Positions 29,036 to 39,184 are shown, counted from the stretch's first letter. The stretch is DNA of 64,000 nt from Oscillospiraceae bacterium (GCA_015067175.1 SVMX01000004.1:62001-126000), one strand, 5' to 3'. Notes: a model not told the origin generated them from the letters alone. Translations and numbers: made by a program.

Positions 29036-30088
29036 ATGTACACTATCCCCGAAAACAAAAAGCTGATAACCCCCGACAGCGGAGCGTTTCAGTACATGGG
29101 CAGAATAGACTTTGACGACCCCGCGCGCCCCGTGCTCGTGTGGCCCGCGTCTTGCGCCGAAACGATCTTTACAGGCACGTCTGTTGGCGTTGTGTTCAAG
29201 AACATCAAAATGCAGGACTACACAAGCCTTGGCTATATCATAGACGGCGTTCAGGGACGTATCGAAATGGGCGATGAGTATGAGGATACGCTGTATATGC
29301 TCGCTGAGGGACTTGAGGACAAGGAGCACACACTGAAGATATTTAAGCGCCTTGCCGCCGCTCATTATGTTGACTTCGGCGGAATAGTGGTTGACGAAAA
29401 CGCTGTTTGCCGCAATCCCGAAAAGAAATACGACTACAAGCTTGAGGTGTACGGCGATAGCGTTACAGCAGGCGAAGTTACCGAAGCTATCTGGTACGAG
29501 GGTCAGTGCGACCCCGCTCACCACAGCCAATATGACAACTCGCATTTCAGCTATGCATCAAGCCTTGCAAGAAAGCTCAATGCAGAGCTTCACTTGATGG
29601 GTCAGGGCGGTATTGCGCTTTTTGACGGAACAGGTTATTTCTGCTCGGATCAGCTTACAGGTATGCTGTCCTGCTATGATAAGATACAGTACAGCCCTTA
29701 CAAGGATCGCAAGGCTTGGGATTTCAGCCGTTTCACTCCCGACGCGGTGATAATCGCTATCGGTCAGAACGACCATAATCCCGACCCCGAGCGCATAAAA
29801 ACTCCCGAATACCGCCGCAAGTGGAAGGACGCATATATCGGTATGCTGAACGACCTGCGCGAAAAGCACAAGGGCGCTAAATTCGTGCTCATACTTACAG
29901 TACTCGGACATGATAAAACATGGGACGAAGCCCTCGACGAGATAGTTGCGGAAGTGAACTCCCCCGACGTAACGCACTTTACATTCACGCGCTGCGGCTG
30001 CGGCACAAACGGACACCCCCGCGCTACCGAGCAGGAAGAAATGGCAAGCGAGCTGTTCCAGTACTTCAAGACAAATATTATCAGATAA
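29036..30088 (+). CDS. SGNH/GDSL hydrolase with N-terminal beta domain (CE2 esterase-like)
   Basis: YKLEVYGDSVTAGEVTE, AIGQNDHNPDPE, C-terminal CGTNGHPRATEQEEMA. Confidence 0.8.
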   Translation: MYTIPENKKLITPDSGAFQYMGRIDFDDPARPVLVWPASCAETIFTGTSVGVVFKNIKMQDYTSLGYIIDGVQGRIEMGDEYEDTLYMLAEGLEDKEHTLKIFKRLAAAHYVDFGGIVVDENAVCRNPEKKYDYKLEVYGDSVTAGEVTEAIWYEGQCDPAHHSQYDNSHFSYASSLARKLNAELHLMGQGGIALFDGTGYFCSDQLTGMLSCYDKIQYSPYKDRKAWDFSRFTPDAVIIAIGQNDHNPDPERIKTPEYRRKWKDAYIGMLNDLREKHKGAKFVLILTVLGHDKTWDEALDEIVAEVNSPDVTHFTFTRCGCGTNGHPRATEQEEMASELFQYFKTNIIR

Positions 30089-30156
30089 ATGCAACCTTTT
30101 TTCCTTTTTTCGGGTGTTACAGTTGAACACATGGATTATCCGAAAGGAATGATATT

Positions 30157-31668
30157 ATGAAAAAGAGTATATTTGCATTATTGTGCACAGCAGCTATGGC
30201 GGCAAGCCTTGCAGGCTGTCAGAGCGACAGCGTTTCCGCTTCCGATGATATAGGCGGCGCAGCGGATAAGCCCGCCGAGATCACATCTTCCGCAGCAAGC
30301 GGGCAGACTAGCACGGCTTCAACTACATCTGCCGCGAAAGCGCCCGATGAAACAGTTGTCACAACACAAACTGAACAACCCCCAGCTTCTACAAGCGGCA
30401 CTACCGTTTCGCAGACGACGACTTTCGGCAGCGCATCGACCTCAGAGCCTCCTGTCGAAATCCCCGATGAGCCGATTGAAATTACACCGCTTTCCGAAAA
30501 CGATATCGTTATCGAGATAGCGCAAGGTCAGGAGATAACCTCCGACACTGACGTGCTGACGCTGAAAATACGTTATGTCGGCGACGCCGAAAACGCTCAA
30601 TATTGCTTTGGCTGTTATTATACGCTCAAAACCTGGGACAACAGCATCGGCGACTGGCGCGAGGTGCAGTTCGGAGAAAACATCGGTTTTGATGAGCTTG
30701 GCTATCTTATCGGCAGCGATTGCCCCGAAAACAGTATTTCCGTATGGCTGAAAGACGATTACTATACCGAACCGCTTGCGGCAGGCTCTTATCTTGTTGA
30801 AATAGAGATCGACGGAATAGTATTTTCTGCTACATTCGATTACAAGCTTAAAGACGACAACAGCGGCTATATAATTGACAGTGCAGAGGGCAGGCTCACT
30901 CTCGTGATAAACGAGATAAAGGACGACAGACTTATATGCTCGCTGCCGTGGCCTTACCCCGCACAATATGAAGTTATGTGCGAAACAAACAGCTTCCCCG
31001 AGCTTTGCGTAAACGATACTATTGAAGTAATTTACGCGCCGATGTATAAGATTGAGGATTTCCTTTATCGCCTTATCCCTACCGAGATCGGCTTCAGCGA
31101 TTTTGAGCTTGAAGAAGGTGTCGATTACAAGCCTGTTATATATCTTTATCCCGAGCAGCCTACAGACGTAAGCGTTAAGCTGGATTACAACGGCGAGCTT
31201 ACCGTCACCGACCCGTATTACGGCGACGGCTGGGAGGTAACGGCACAGCCCGACGGAACGCTGACTACATCAGACGGCAGCGTTTATCCCTATCTTTTCT
31301 GGGAGGGCGAGCGTAATTTCGAGTATGAGCTTACCGAGGGCTTCTGCGTGAGCGGCGCTGACACGGAGAGCTTCCTGCTTGAAAAGCTTAGCTTCCTCGG
31401 ACTTTCCGAAAAGGAAACAGCCGATTTCACAGAGTTCTGGCTGCCGCACTTGAAGAATAACGCCTATAATATAATCACTTTCCGCGGGGAGGATTACACC
31501 GACAATGCGGTGCTTGATATTTCGCCGAAGCCCGAAACGGTTATCCGTGTATTCATGACGGTAAAGCCGTCTGATGAATATGTCGATATAGCTTCTCAGA
31601 AGCTTGAAAAAGCGCCCGAGCGCAGCGGCTTCACTGTCGTTGAATGGGGCGGCACGGTTATTGGATAA
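30157..31668 (+). CDS. Lipoprotein of unknown function
   Basis: MKKSIFALLCTAAMAASLAGCQS lipobox; Thr/Ser-rich linker; C-terminal block YKPVIYLYPEQPTDVSVKLDYNGELT...YPYLFWEG. Confidence 0.75.
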   Translation: MKKSIFALLCTAAMAASLAGCQSDSVSASDDIGGAADKPAEITSSAASGQTSTASTTSAAKAPDETVVTTQTEQPPASTSGTTVSQTTTFGSASTSEPPVEIPDEPIEITPLSENDIVIEIAQGQEITSDTDVLTLKIRYVGDAENAQYCFGCYYTLKTWDNSIGDWREVQFGENIGFDELGYLIGSDCPENSISVWLKDDYYTEPLAAGSYLVEIEIDGIVFSATFDYKLKDDNSGYIIDSAEGRLTLVINEIKDDRLICSLPWPYPAQYEVMCETNSFPELCVNDTIEVIYAPMYKIEDFLYRLIPTEIGFSDFELEEGVDYKPVIYLYPEQPTDVSVKLDYNGELTVTDPYYGDGWEVTAQPDGTLTTSDGSVYPYLFWEGERNFEYELTEGFCVSGADTESFLLEKLSFLGLSEKETADFTEFWLPHLKNNAYNIITFRGEDYTDNAVLDISPKPETVIRVFMTVKPSDEYVDIASQKLEKAPERSGFTVVEWGGTVIG

Positions 31669-31672
31669 CAAA

Positions 31673-31712
31673 AAAAGCGAACCTCTCTTAAATGAGAGGT
31701 TCGTCTTATTAT
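31673..31712. terminator. Bidirectional intrinsic terminator
   Basis: AAGCGAACCTCTCTTAAATGAGAGGTTCGTCTT between convergent genes. Confidence 0.8.
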
Positions 31713-31716
31713 GTGG

Positions 31717-33555
31717 TTATTCCTGCTCTGTCATCTGTATGCTGCCCAGTATCGAATCTATGGTTTCCTGCTGAAGTCCGATATCTGCGATAAAGGTCAG
31801 CGTGATGTTGTAGCCGCCGCTGTTTACAACGTACTTATACTCGTCAAGGCTGCCATCATCTTCATATTCTGACGGTGTTGAAGTGTGGATATAGTATTTA
31901 AAAAGGTCGTCATCTGTTCCCCATTCTTCCTCGTGCACGGTTACTTTTTTGCAGTCAGCATAGTCGGTATTGAACAAGAAGTTAGGGTCTATCTCCACGT
32001 CAGCGCAAACAGGACGTGCGTGCTCGAATATCTTGACGCCATTGAAGTATGCTGCGCCCTGTAAATATCCGTAATCGTTCCATTCGTGAGTCCAGTAAAG
32101 CGGCAAAATGAAATCCAGCCTTACCTCTCGTATATCCTCAACACTTTCGTTTTGTGTGCCATTCGTATCTACGGTATGATACACCTCGCCTGCCGACACA
32201 TAATGATTGAATTCATGGATATCGTTCAGCGTTTCGGGAACATTCTGCTCCGCAATAACCAGCTCATACTCACCGTCAGCCGTTTCGGTCAGGGCTAGCT
32301 CCCCATACCTTGTCTGATGCACCGTGGAGTATGCCCTTTCAACAGCGATGAGCTTGTCAATATCCATACGCAAGCAATAATCATGCTTGCCCCTGTCGGA
32401 CAGCTCATACTGCTTACCTTGCGCATAGTCATACACAATAATTCTATCATCAATTATTCCTGAGCCGAAGCTGACGCCGCAGCATATCTCCTGCTTGCCG
32501 TCGCCGCTCAGGTCGCTTAGATATACGCTCCATATAGGCATACCCGTGATTATGGCCTTTTCACTTCCGTCCGCATACACAGCCTTTATTGATTCATTTG
32601 ACCAAATAAACTGCACTTCGGGATAGCCCTCTACGTAAAAGCTTTGCGTTCTGTCCCACGGCATACTTTCAGCGTAGTAGTAGTCCAGAACCATGCACTC
32701 TGCGAGCAGTTCAGACTTAACGGGAGGCAAAGGCGGAGCATAACGATATTTTTCATAAAGCTTTTCGTACTCGGCTCTTGTCAAATCGAAATCATCTTCG
32801 CCTATAGCGATATCGTCCTTGTTCCAGCCCTTTCTGTAAAACTCCTCCGAAAACGGTTCCGAAATATCACTGTAGCTCAAAGTGCCGTGTGACAGAAGAT
32901 ATTCAACCGCATAACCGTCCTGAGGTCTTATTGCAGTCAGCACATCGGCAGCCATCACACCACCGTTATCAAAATGAAAAGAAAAATAGTGATAGCTTTC
33001 CTCGTCGTCCGAATATGGATACAACTCTAATTTTTCAATATAATTGAGCATTCCCATCCCAAACACCGAATCCTCAGATAATTCTCCATCGTTTTTTTCA
33101 AAAACATGGATCTGATTTCCGCCAAAAGACGAAAGCAACAATATCTCGTCCCGATCATCAAAATCCAAATCACAGAGCACTGTATCAAGCACCGAGATCC
33201 CATCTTTTTCTAATGTTTTTTTGCATGATTCTATATCTTGCTTTGTAATAATATCGTTATCTGCGGAATCTCCCTGCTGCGCAGGCGACAACAATTTTTC
33301 GTTGTTCAGTACGCAAGCTCCCCAAACACCGAATCCTAACACTGCCGCAGCAGAGCATACCGCAGCCGCTGTCTTCCACGCACTGCGAGAAGTTGCGGTC
33401 AGCTTTACCGAAGTCGGCGTGTGATATTCATTAACAGCCTCATCGTCAACACTTCTGTCCTCGAAAGAAGCCAGAAGCTTTTGCTTTGCCGAGACCTTAA
33501 ATTCATCGGAGAGCGCTATTTTGTTATATGCCGCTTTGATTTCATATTTATTCAT
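31717..33555 (-). CDS. Single-pass membrane protein co-encoded with an ECF sigma factor (candidate anti-sigma/sensor)
   Basis: Cytoplasmic N-terminus, TM AWKTAAAVCSAAAVLGFGVWGACVLNN, long extracellular part; overlaps the sigma gene by 4 nt. Confidence 0.7.
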   Translation of the reverse strand: MNKYEIKAAYNKIALSDEFKVSAKQKLLASFEDRSVDDEAVNEYHTPTSVKLTATSRSAWKTAAAVCSAAAVLGFGVWGACVLNNEKLLSPAQQGDSADNDIITKQDIESCKKTLEKDGISVLDTVLCDLDFDDRDEILLLSSFGGNQIHVFEKNDGELSEDSVFGMGMLNYIEKLELYPYSDDEESYHYFSFHFDNGGVMAADVLTAIRPQDGYAVEYLLSHGTLSYSDISEPFSEEFYRKGWNKDDIAIGEDDFDLTRAEYEKLYEKYRYAPPLPPVKSELLAECMVLDYYYAESMPWDRTQSFYVEGYPEVQFIWSNESIKAVYADGSEKAIITGMPIWSVYLSDLSGDGKQEICCGVSFGSGIIDDRIIVYDYAQGKQYELSDRGKHDYCLRMDIDKLIAVERAYSTVHQTRYGELALTETADGEYELVIAEQNVPETLNDIHEFNHYVSAGEVYHTVDTNGTQNESVEDIREVRLDFILPLYWTHEWNDYGYLQGAAYFNGVKIFEHARPVCADVEIDPNFLFNTDYADCKKVTVHEEEWGTDDDLFKYYIHTSTPSEYEDDGSLDEYKYVVNSGGYNITLTFIADIGLQQETIDSILGSIQMTEQE

Positions 33556-34040
33556 ATTACTTCTCCCTCCAGATCTGTTTTAAGCGCACTTCTGCCGCGC
33601 TCAAGGCGTTTGTATACGGTGTTTTCGCTTATTTTAAGTATATCGGCTATCTGCGCGGCTGACATATCCTCGTAATAATACATATACACCGTTGTCTTGA
33701 GCTTATCGGGCAATCGCATTACCATGTCAAGCACATCATGCTCACTGCCACTTAGCGGTGAGGATACCGTATTCGCCAAAAGCTCGTCAAGCGGCTGTGT
33801 TTTGGTTATTCTTGCCGACCTCACAACGTTTATGGCTTTATTTTCAGCCGTTCTTATAAGCCACGCCTTGATATGTCCCTCATCATTAAATCCGCTTTGC
33901 TTCATAAGCGCCATGAACACGTCCATTACGATGTCCTGCGCCTCCTCACGGTTGCGGACAATGTTCAAGGCAATACGGTATACCATATCAGAGTAGCTGT
34001 CAAAAGCCGCCCCGATCATTTCCTTTGAAACAACGATCAT
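33552..34040 (-). CDS. ECF-type sigma-70 family RNA polymerase sigma factor
   Basis: FDSYSDMVYRIALNIVRNREEAQDIVMDVFMALM; LPDKLKTTVYMYYYEDMSAAQIADILKISENTVYKRLERGRSALKTDL. Confidence 0.92.
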   Translation of the reverse strand: MIVVSKEMIGAAFDSYSDMVYRIALNIVRNREEAQDIVMDVFMALMKQSGFNDEGHIKAWLIRTAENKAINVVRSARITKTQPLDELLANTVSSPLSGSEHDVLDMVMRLPDKLKTTVYMYYYEDMSAAQIADILKISENTVYKRLERGRSALKTDLEGEVI

Positions 34041-34192
34041 GTTACCACCTTTCCCCGAGAGCTATGCTCCCTTATGTCATACCAGCCAAACCTATCGCGA
34101 TATTATGCACTGTGTATATTATAACATTTCTGAGAGATAAAATCTGACATTTACCCAAAAATCAAGGCGGACTTTTTTATCCGCCTTGTGTG

Positions 34193-35230
34193 TTACATTT
34201 TCTCGTACATTTCAGCACGCGCCTTGTAATTATCTATCATATCTCCCTCTGTGGTGTTGTAATCTGTTTTCAGCAACTCTATAGTATCTCTGTAATACTG
34301 CGCCGCCTTATCGAATTGATTTTTTATCACGCAGACCTCGGCAAGACATAAAAGATTGTCTGTCATCTTTGGTGACGGCTGAAGCTCATGTGAGCGAAGC
34401 CAACATTCCGACGCCTTATCATACTCAGCAAGACGCGCAAAAAAATCGCCCTTGTACGCCCATGCGAGCCAGTCCTCGGAAAACTGCTCCGTCATGCGAT
34501 GAAGTTCCGTCTGCGCACCATCCTTATCACCGCGTATATGGCATATCTGCGCCTTGTACCAGAGTGCGCGGCAGGTATTATCGCACCTTTTCAGCTTTGC
34601 TAGGATAAGCTCCGCCTCGTCAGCTCGGTTGTCCGCAATGAGATTGTCAAGCAATAGCTGCAAAGCGGGAACATTGTCGGGATACTTCTCAACAAAATCC
34701 ATGTAGTAGTCTATAAGCTCATGGTTGTTGGACGTGTGCCAGTCGCGGTCAGCGCCGTTCATTGCCATACACAGCACGCTGTGGTTTGATTTCTTTTCAG
34801 GCTGGAACTCGATGGCCTCCTTTACGTATTTGGCGGCGCTCATGTGATATGCGGTCGCCTGTTGGCCATACAGCCACGCGAGCGCCGTGAGCACTCTGCC
34901 GCGAAGCTCGGGTGTATCCTTGTGCTCAATAAGAAAAGCACGGTAGCTTTCAAAATCACACTGCGGAATAACAGTGTTCTTGCTGCTGTTTGAAAGCAGA
35001 TTTTCAATTCGCGACAGCCTAACCTCGTCGGTCATGGAGAAAAGCTCATCAATGGTAACGCCAAGTTCCGCCGATATCTGCGGCAGAAGCCCTATGTCGG
35101 GCGCAGTAACATCGTTCTCCCATTTTGACACCGACTGCGCGGTGACACAAAGCTTTTCCGCAAGCTGCTCCTGTGTAAGACCTATCCCAAGACGTAAAAG
35201 ACGTATCTTCTTTCCAATTTCGATATTCAT
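34193..35230 (-). CDS. XRE-family regulator with TPR-like C-terminal region
   Basis: MNIEIGKKIRLLRLGIGLTQEQLAEKLCVTAQSVSKWENDVTAPDIGLLPQISAELGVTIDELF. Confidence 0.9.
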   Translation of the reverse strand: MNIEIGKKIRLLRLGIGLTQEQLAEKLCVTAQSVSKWENDVTAPDIGLLPQISAELGVTIDELFSMTDEVRLSRIENLLSNSSKNTVIPQCDFESYRAFLIEHKDTPELRGRVLTALAWLYGQQATAYHMSAAKYVKEAIEFQPEKKSNHSVLCMAMNGADRDWHTSNNHELIDYYMDFVEKYPDNVPALQLLLDNLIADNRADEAELILAKLKRCDNTCRALWYKAQICHIRGDKDGAQTELHRMTEQFSEDWLAWAYKGDFFARLAEYDKASECWLRSHELQPSPKMTDNLLCLAEVCVIKNQFDKAAQYYRDTIELLKTDYNTTEGDMIDNYKARAEMYEKM

Positions 35231-35434
35231 ATAAATCCCTCCTGTGATGTTATAGAAGCTTCTGTAATAATGATAACACCAATCGGAACGATTTTCAATA
35301 ACGCGTTTGGCAACCCTGCTTAACTGTGCGGCTAATGACTTAAAAAGCCGAAATTTTCCGATAAACCTTATTGACAACACCCGTCAATAATAGTATAATA
35401 AAGGTGTATTCTTATATTTCGGAGGTCATACATC

Positions 35435-36445
35435 ATGGCTATTTTAGTTACAGGCGGCGCAGGCTTTATCGGCTCACATACCTGTGTGGAGCTGCTCAAC
35501 GCAGGCGAGGACATCGTTGTAATGGACAACTTCTACAACTCAAACGCCAAGGCGCTTGACGGCATCAGAGAGATAACAGGCAAGGACTTCAAGTTCTATG
35601 AGGCTGATATGCTGGATATGGCTGCCGTTGACCGTATTTTTGCGGATAATGATATCGAAGCGGTCATTCATTTTGCAGGCTACAAGTGCGTTCCCGAGAG
35701 CGTTAAAAAGCCGCTGATGTATTATTCCAACAATCTGCGCGGTACTTTTAATATACTTGAATGTATGAAGAAGTACGGCTGTACAAAGTTCGTATTCAGC
35801 TCCTCTGCGACAGTTTATGGCATACCTGCCACTGTCCCCGTAAAGGAGGATTTCCCGCTGTCTGCGATAAATCCTTACGGCAGCACTAAGCTCATCATTG
35901 AGAATCTCTGCCGCGAAATGGCTGCCGCAAGCGACAAGTGGAGCATGATACTGCTGCGCTACTTCAACCCCGTAGGCGCGCACGAAAGCGGAAAGATCGG
36001 TGAGGATCCTAATGGTGTTCCTAACAACCTTATGCCTATAGTATTGGATAAAGCTACAGGAAAGCGCGATGCGCTCAGCGTTGCGGGCAATGATTACCCC
36101 ACGCCCGACGGCACTTGTGTGCGCGATTATATCCACGTTGTTGACCTTGCAAAGGGTCACGTTGCGGCTATCAAAAAGGCAAGAAACTCAAACGGTGCGC
36201 TTGCATACAACCTCGGTACAGGCAACGGCTATTCTGTACTGGAGATACTCGACACATTCCAGCGCGTAAACGGCATTGACCTCGGCTATACCATCGGCGA
36301 GCGCCGTCCAGGTGACGCGGCTGTTACATACGCCGACCCCACGCTCGCAGAAAAAGAGCTTGGCTGGAAAGCTGAAAAGACACTTGAGGAAATGTGCCGC
36401 GACGCATGGAACTTCAGAAAACAGCGCGAAGCTGAAAACAAGTAA
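35435..36445 (+). CDS. galE: UDP-glucose 4-epimerase
   Basis: AILVTGGAGFIGSHTCVELLNAGEDIVVMDNFYNS, YGSTKLIIE, GDGTCVRDYIHVVDLA-like block. Confidence 0.96.
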   Translation: MAILVTGGAGFIGSHTCVELLNAGEDIVVMDNFYNSNAKALDGIREITGKDFKFYEADMLDMAAVDRIFADNDIEAVIHFAGYKCVPESVKKPLMYYSNNLRGTFNILECMKKYGCTKFVFSSSATVYGIPATVPVKEDFPLSAINPYGSTKLIIENLCREMAAASDKWSMILLRYFNPVGAHESGKIGEDPNGVPNNLMPIVLDKATGKRDALSVAGNDYPTPDGTCVRDYIHVVDLAKGHVAAIKKARNSNGALAYNLGTGNGYSVLEILDTFQRVNGIDLGYTIGERRPGDAAVTYADPTLAEKELGWKAEKTLEEMCRDAWNFRKQREAENK

Positions 36446-36497
36446 TATCAAGGCGGTATCGGTTTATCTGATACCGCTTTTTAAGTAAGGAGAGGCT

Positions 36498-37304
36498 ATG
36501 TCTGAGATAATTGAGATAACCGATTTTTCGGCTGCTGAGCTTGACGTTTATGCGCGCCTTTCAGAGCCGCAGCTTGCTCATTATTACGAGCCTAAGGCGG
36601 GCATTTTCATTGCAGAAAGTCCCACTGTGATAAAGCTTGCGCTTGACGCGGGATATCAGCCGATATCGCTGCTGACGGAACGCTCGCATATAAACGGACA
36701 GCTGCACGATATCGTTGAGCGCTGCGGAGATATCCCCGTTTACACCGCGGAATTTGACGTGCTTACGCAGCTTACGGGCTTTAAGCTGACAAGAGGAGCG
36801 CTGTGCGCGATGCGCAGAAGACTTCTTCCCCCGGTGGAAGAAGTCTGCAAAAATGCGCGTCGTATCGCTGTGCTTGAGGACGTAGTTAATCCAACGAACA
36901 TAGGCGCGATAATCCGCTCGGCGGCAGCGCTTAATATTGACGCTGTGCTGCTTACCTCGGCGTGCAGCGACCCTCTTTATCGCCGCGCCGCAAGGGTAAG
37001 CATGGGCACGGTTTTTCAGATACCGTGGACGTATTTTGACTGTGATGACTATATGGCTCAGCTTAGCTTACTGGGCTTTAAGACTGCCGCTATGGCGCTG
37101 TCGGATAAATCTGTAAGCATTGACGATAAGGAGCTTACAGCACAAGAGAAGCTCGCTGTTATTCTCGGCACAGAGGGAAGCGGGCTGTCAGACGAAACTA
37201 TCGCAAAAGCTGATTTTACCGTGAAAATACCAATGTCACACGGCGTTGATTCGCTGAATGTTGCTGCTGCGAGCGCTGTTGCATTTTGGCAGCTTACGCG
37301 GTGA
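36498..37304 (+). CDS. TrmH/SpoU-family RNA methyltransferase
   Basis: VLEDVVNPTNIGAIIRSAAALNIDAVLLT, LAVILGTEGSGLSDETI, IPMSHGVDSLNVAAASAVAFWQL. Confidence 0.92.
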   Translation: MSEIIEITDFSAAELDVYARLSEPQLAHYYEPKAGIFIAESPTVIKLALDAGYQPISLLTERSHINGQLHDIVERCGDIPVYTAEFDVLTQLTGFKLTRGALCAMRRRLLPPVEEVCKNARRIAVLEDVVNPTNIGAIIRSAAALNIDAVLLTSACSDPLYRRAARVSMGTVFQIPWTYFDCDDYMAQLSLLGFKTAAMALSDKSVSIDDKELTAQEKLAVILGTEGSGLSDETIAKADFTVKIPMSHGVDSLNVAAASAVAFWQLTR

Positions 37305-37487
37305 AATATTGCAGCACATAATTTGTTTGTTAGATTTGTCAATTTAGAGCATTGAAATTATTGCACAAAAACTATTTACAACTGTTAAAAAAAGTGGTAT
37401 AATAAACCAAAGATGTGCAAATCGCGAGGTGTTTTCCGCCAAGCGCTTTGCTATGCTAATACTTCACCACGAAAGGAATGTCCGCAT

Positions 37488-38033
37488 ATGTCTAAGAATA
37501 TCTTAATTACCGGCGGCGCTGCCAGCGGAAAAACGAGATGGGCTGTTACATATTTTTCTGCCTGCGACTATGTTCTGTATCTTCGCACAGGAGAGGCGGT
37601 GGACGCTGATACCATGCACCGTATCGAATACGGAAACAACCAGCACGGTGTTGAATGGGATATCGTAACAGGCGTTAAGACCGCACCCGCCGAATATTTC
37701 ACAGACCATAAATTCGTTATCTTTGATAGTCTTGGCGCATATACCTCAAATATAATCAAAGAGCTTTGCGATGACCCCGACAACATGAGCGAGGAAACCC
37801 GCAAGGAGATCGAAAAGCGCGTTATCTCAGACGTTACCGAAATGCTCGATCGCATCAAGGAAAAAGACGGAAGCATGATAATAATAACGCTTGAAACAGG
37901 CTTCTCTGTTATACCCGAAAACCGCTCACAGGCTATTTTCAGAGAGATACTAGGAAATGTAAACCAGCGTATCGCCAATATAAGCGACGAGGTTTATTTC
38001 TCGGCAAGCGGTATCCAGTTCAAGATAAAGTAA
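37488..38033 (+). CDS. CobU-like adenosylcobinamide kinase/guanylyltransferase family protein
   Basis: ILITGGAASGKTRWAV P-loop; TGFSVIPENRSQAIFREILGNVNQRIANISDEVYFSASGIQFKIK. Confidence 0.75.
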   Translation: MSKNILITGGAASGKTRWAVTYFSACDYVLYLRTGEAVDADTMHRIEYGNNQHGVEWDIVTGVKTAPAEYFTDHKFVIFDSLGAYTSNIIKELCDDPDNMSEETRKEIEKRVISDVTEMLDRIKEKDGSMIIITLETGFSVIPENRSQAIFREILGNVNQRIANISDEVYFSASGIQFKIK

Positions 38034-38067
38034 TTCAATTTATATTTCTGAAAGGACGGACTTATAT

Positions 38068-39138
38068 ATGACTTTTGAAGAATTTATTATGCAGGCTAGA
38101 GAGATGAAGGCTTCCGATATTCATCTTACCGTTGGTGCGCCTACTGTTGTAAGAGTAAACGGAGAGCTGCGCAAGTATACCGAGCTTAGCGATCAGGTCG
38201 TAAACCGTACCATTTTATCTATCCTTACCGCTGAACAGGAAAAGATGCTGACAGAGGGTCACGATATAGACTTCAGCTTTGAGCTGAAAAACGGCGCAAG
38301 ACAGCGTGTCAACGTATTCCGTCAGAGCGGAAAGCTTGCCGCTTGTATCCGTCTGCTCAATGCGGAGATACCCACACTTGAGTCGCTGAAGATGCCCCCT
38401 GTACTGCTTGAATTTGCAAAAAAGCGCCGCGGTCTGGTGCTTGTAACAGGTCCTACAGGTGCAGGTAAGTCCACAACACTTGCTGCAATGGTAGAGTATA
38501 TCAACAAGACCCGCGCGTGCCACATCATTACTATCGAAGATCCTATCGAGTACCGCTACACTCAGCAAAAAGCTACCATACATCAGCGTGAGCTTGGCAG
38601 AGATGTTCCAACATTTGCAAGCGCGCTCAGAAGCGCTCTGCGTGAGGACCCAGATGTTATCCTTATCGGTGAGATGCGTGACTATGAGACCATTTCCCTT
38701 GCAATGACCGCTGCTGAAACAGGACACCTTGTGTTCGGCACACTGCACACCTCCAGTGCTGCGCAGACTATCGACCGTATCATCGACGCTTGCCCCACAT
38801 ACGCACAGGAGCAGACACGTTCTCAGCTTGCAAATATGATACAGGGTATCGTTGCTCAGTCGCTGGTTCCTACCTCCGATGGCAAGGGCAGAGTAGCCGC
38901 TGTTGAAGTTATGGTCGGCACAGACGCTGTAAAGAACCTTATCCGTACGAACAAGATTCCTCAGATGGAAACTATAATGCAGTCCGCTACAAGCCTTGGT
39001 ATGATAACTCTCAATGACAGCCTTGCAAAGCTGTATCAGAGCAACACCATCACCTATCAGACCGCTATGGAATACTGCACAGATTCCACTGAAATGGAAA
39101 AGAAGCTGATGAGCAGCGCTGCCGCTTTACGCAGATAA
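38068..39138 (+). CDS. pilT: PilT-type twitching motility ATPase
   Basis: ASDIHLTVGAPTVVRVNGELRKY, LVTGPTGAGKSTTLAAMVEYIN, IIGEMRD-type ILIGEMRDYETISLAMTAAETGHLVFGTLHTSSA. Confidence 0.93.
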   Translation: MTFEEFIMQAREMKASDIHLTVGAPTVVRVNGELRKYTELSDQVVNRTILSILTAEQEKMLTEGHDIDFSFELKNGARQRVNVFRQSGKLAACIRLLNAEIPTLESLKMPPVLLEFAKKRRGLVLVTGPTGAGKSTTLAAMVEYINKTRACHIITIEDPIEYRYTQQKATIHQRELGRDVPTFASALRSALREDPDVILIGEMRDYETISLAMTAAETGHLVFGTLHTSSAAQTIDRIIDACPTYAQEQTRSQLANMIQGIVAQSLVPTSDGKGRVAAVEVMVGTDAVKNLIRTNKIPQMETIMQSATSLGMITLNDSLAKLYQSNTITYQTAMEYCTDSTEMEKKLMSSAAALRR

Positions 39139-39150
39139 TCAACGACATGG

Positions 39151-39184
39151 AAAGACCTGAGTTTTAAAACTCAGGTCTTCTTTT
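39151..39184. terminator. Bidirectional intrinsic terminator
   Basis: AAGACCTGAGTTTTAAAACTCAGGTCTTCTTTT between convergent genes. Confidence 0.8.
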
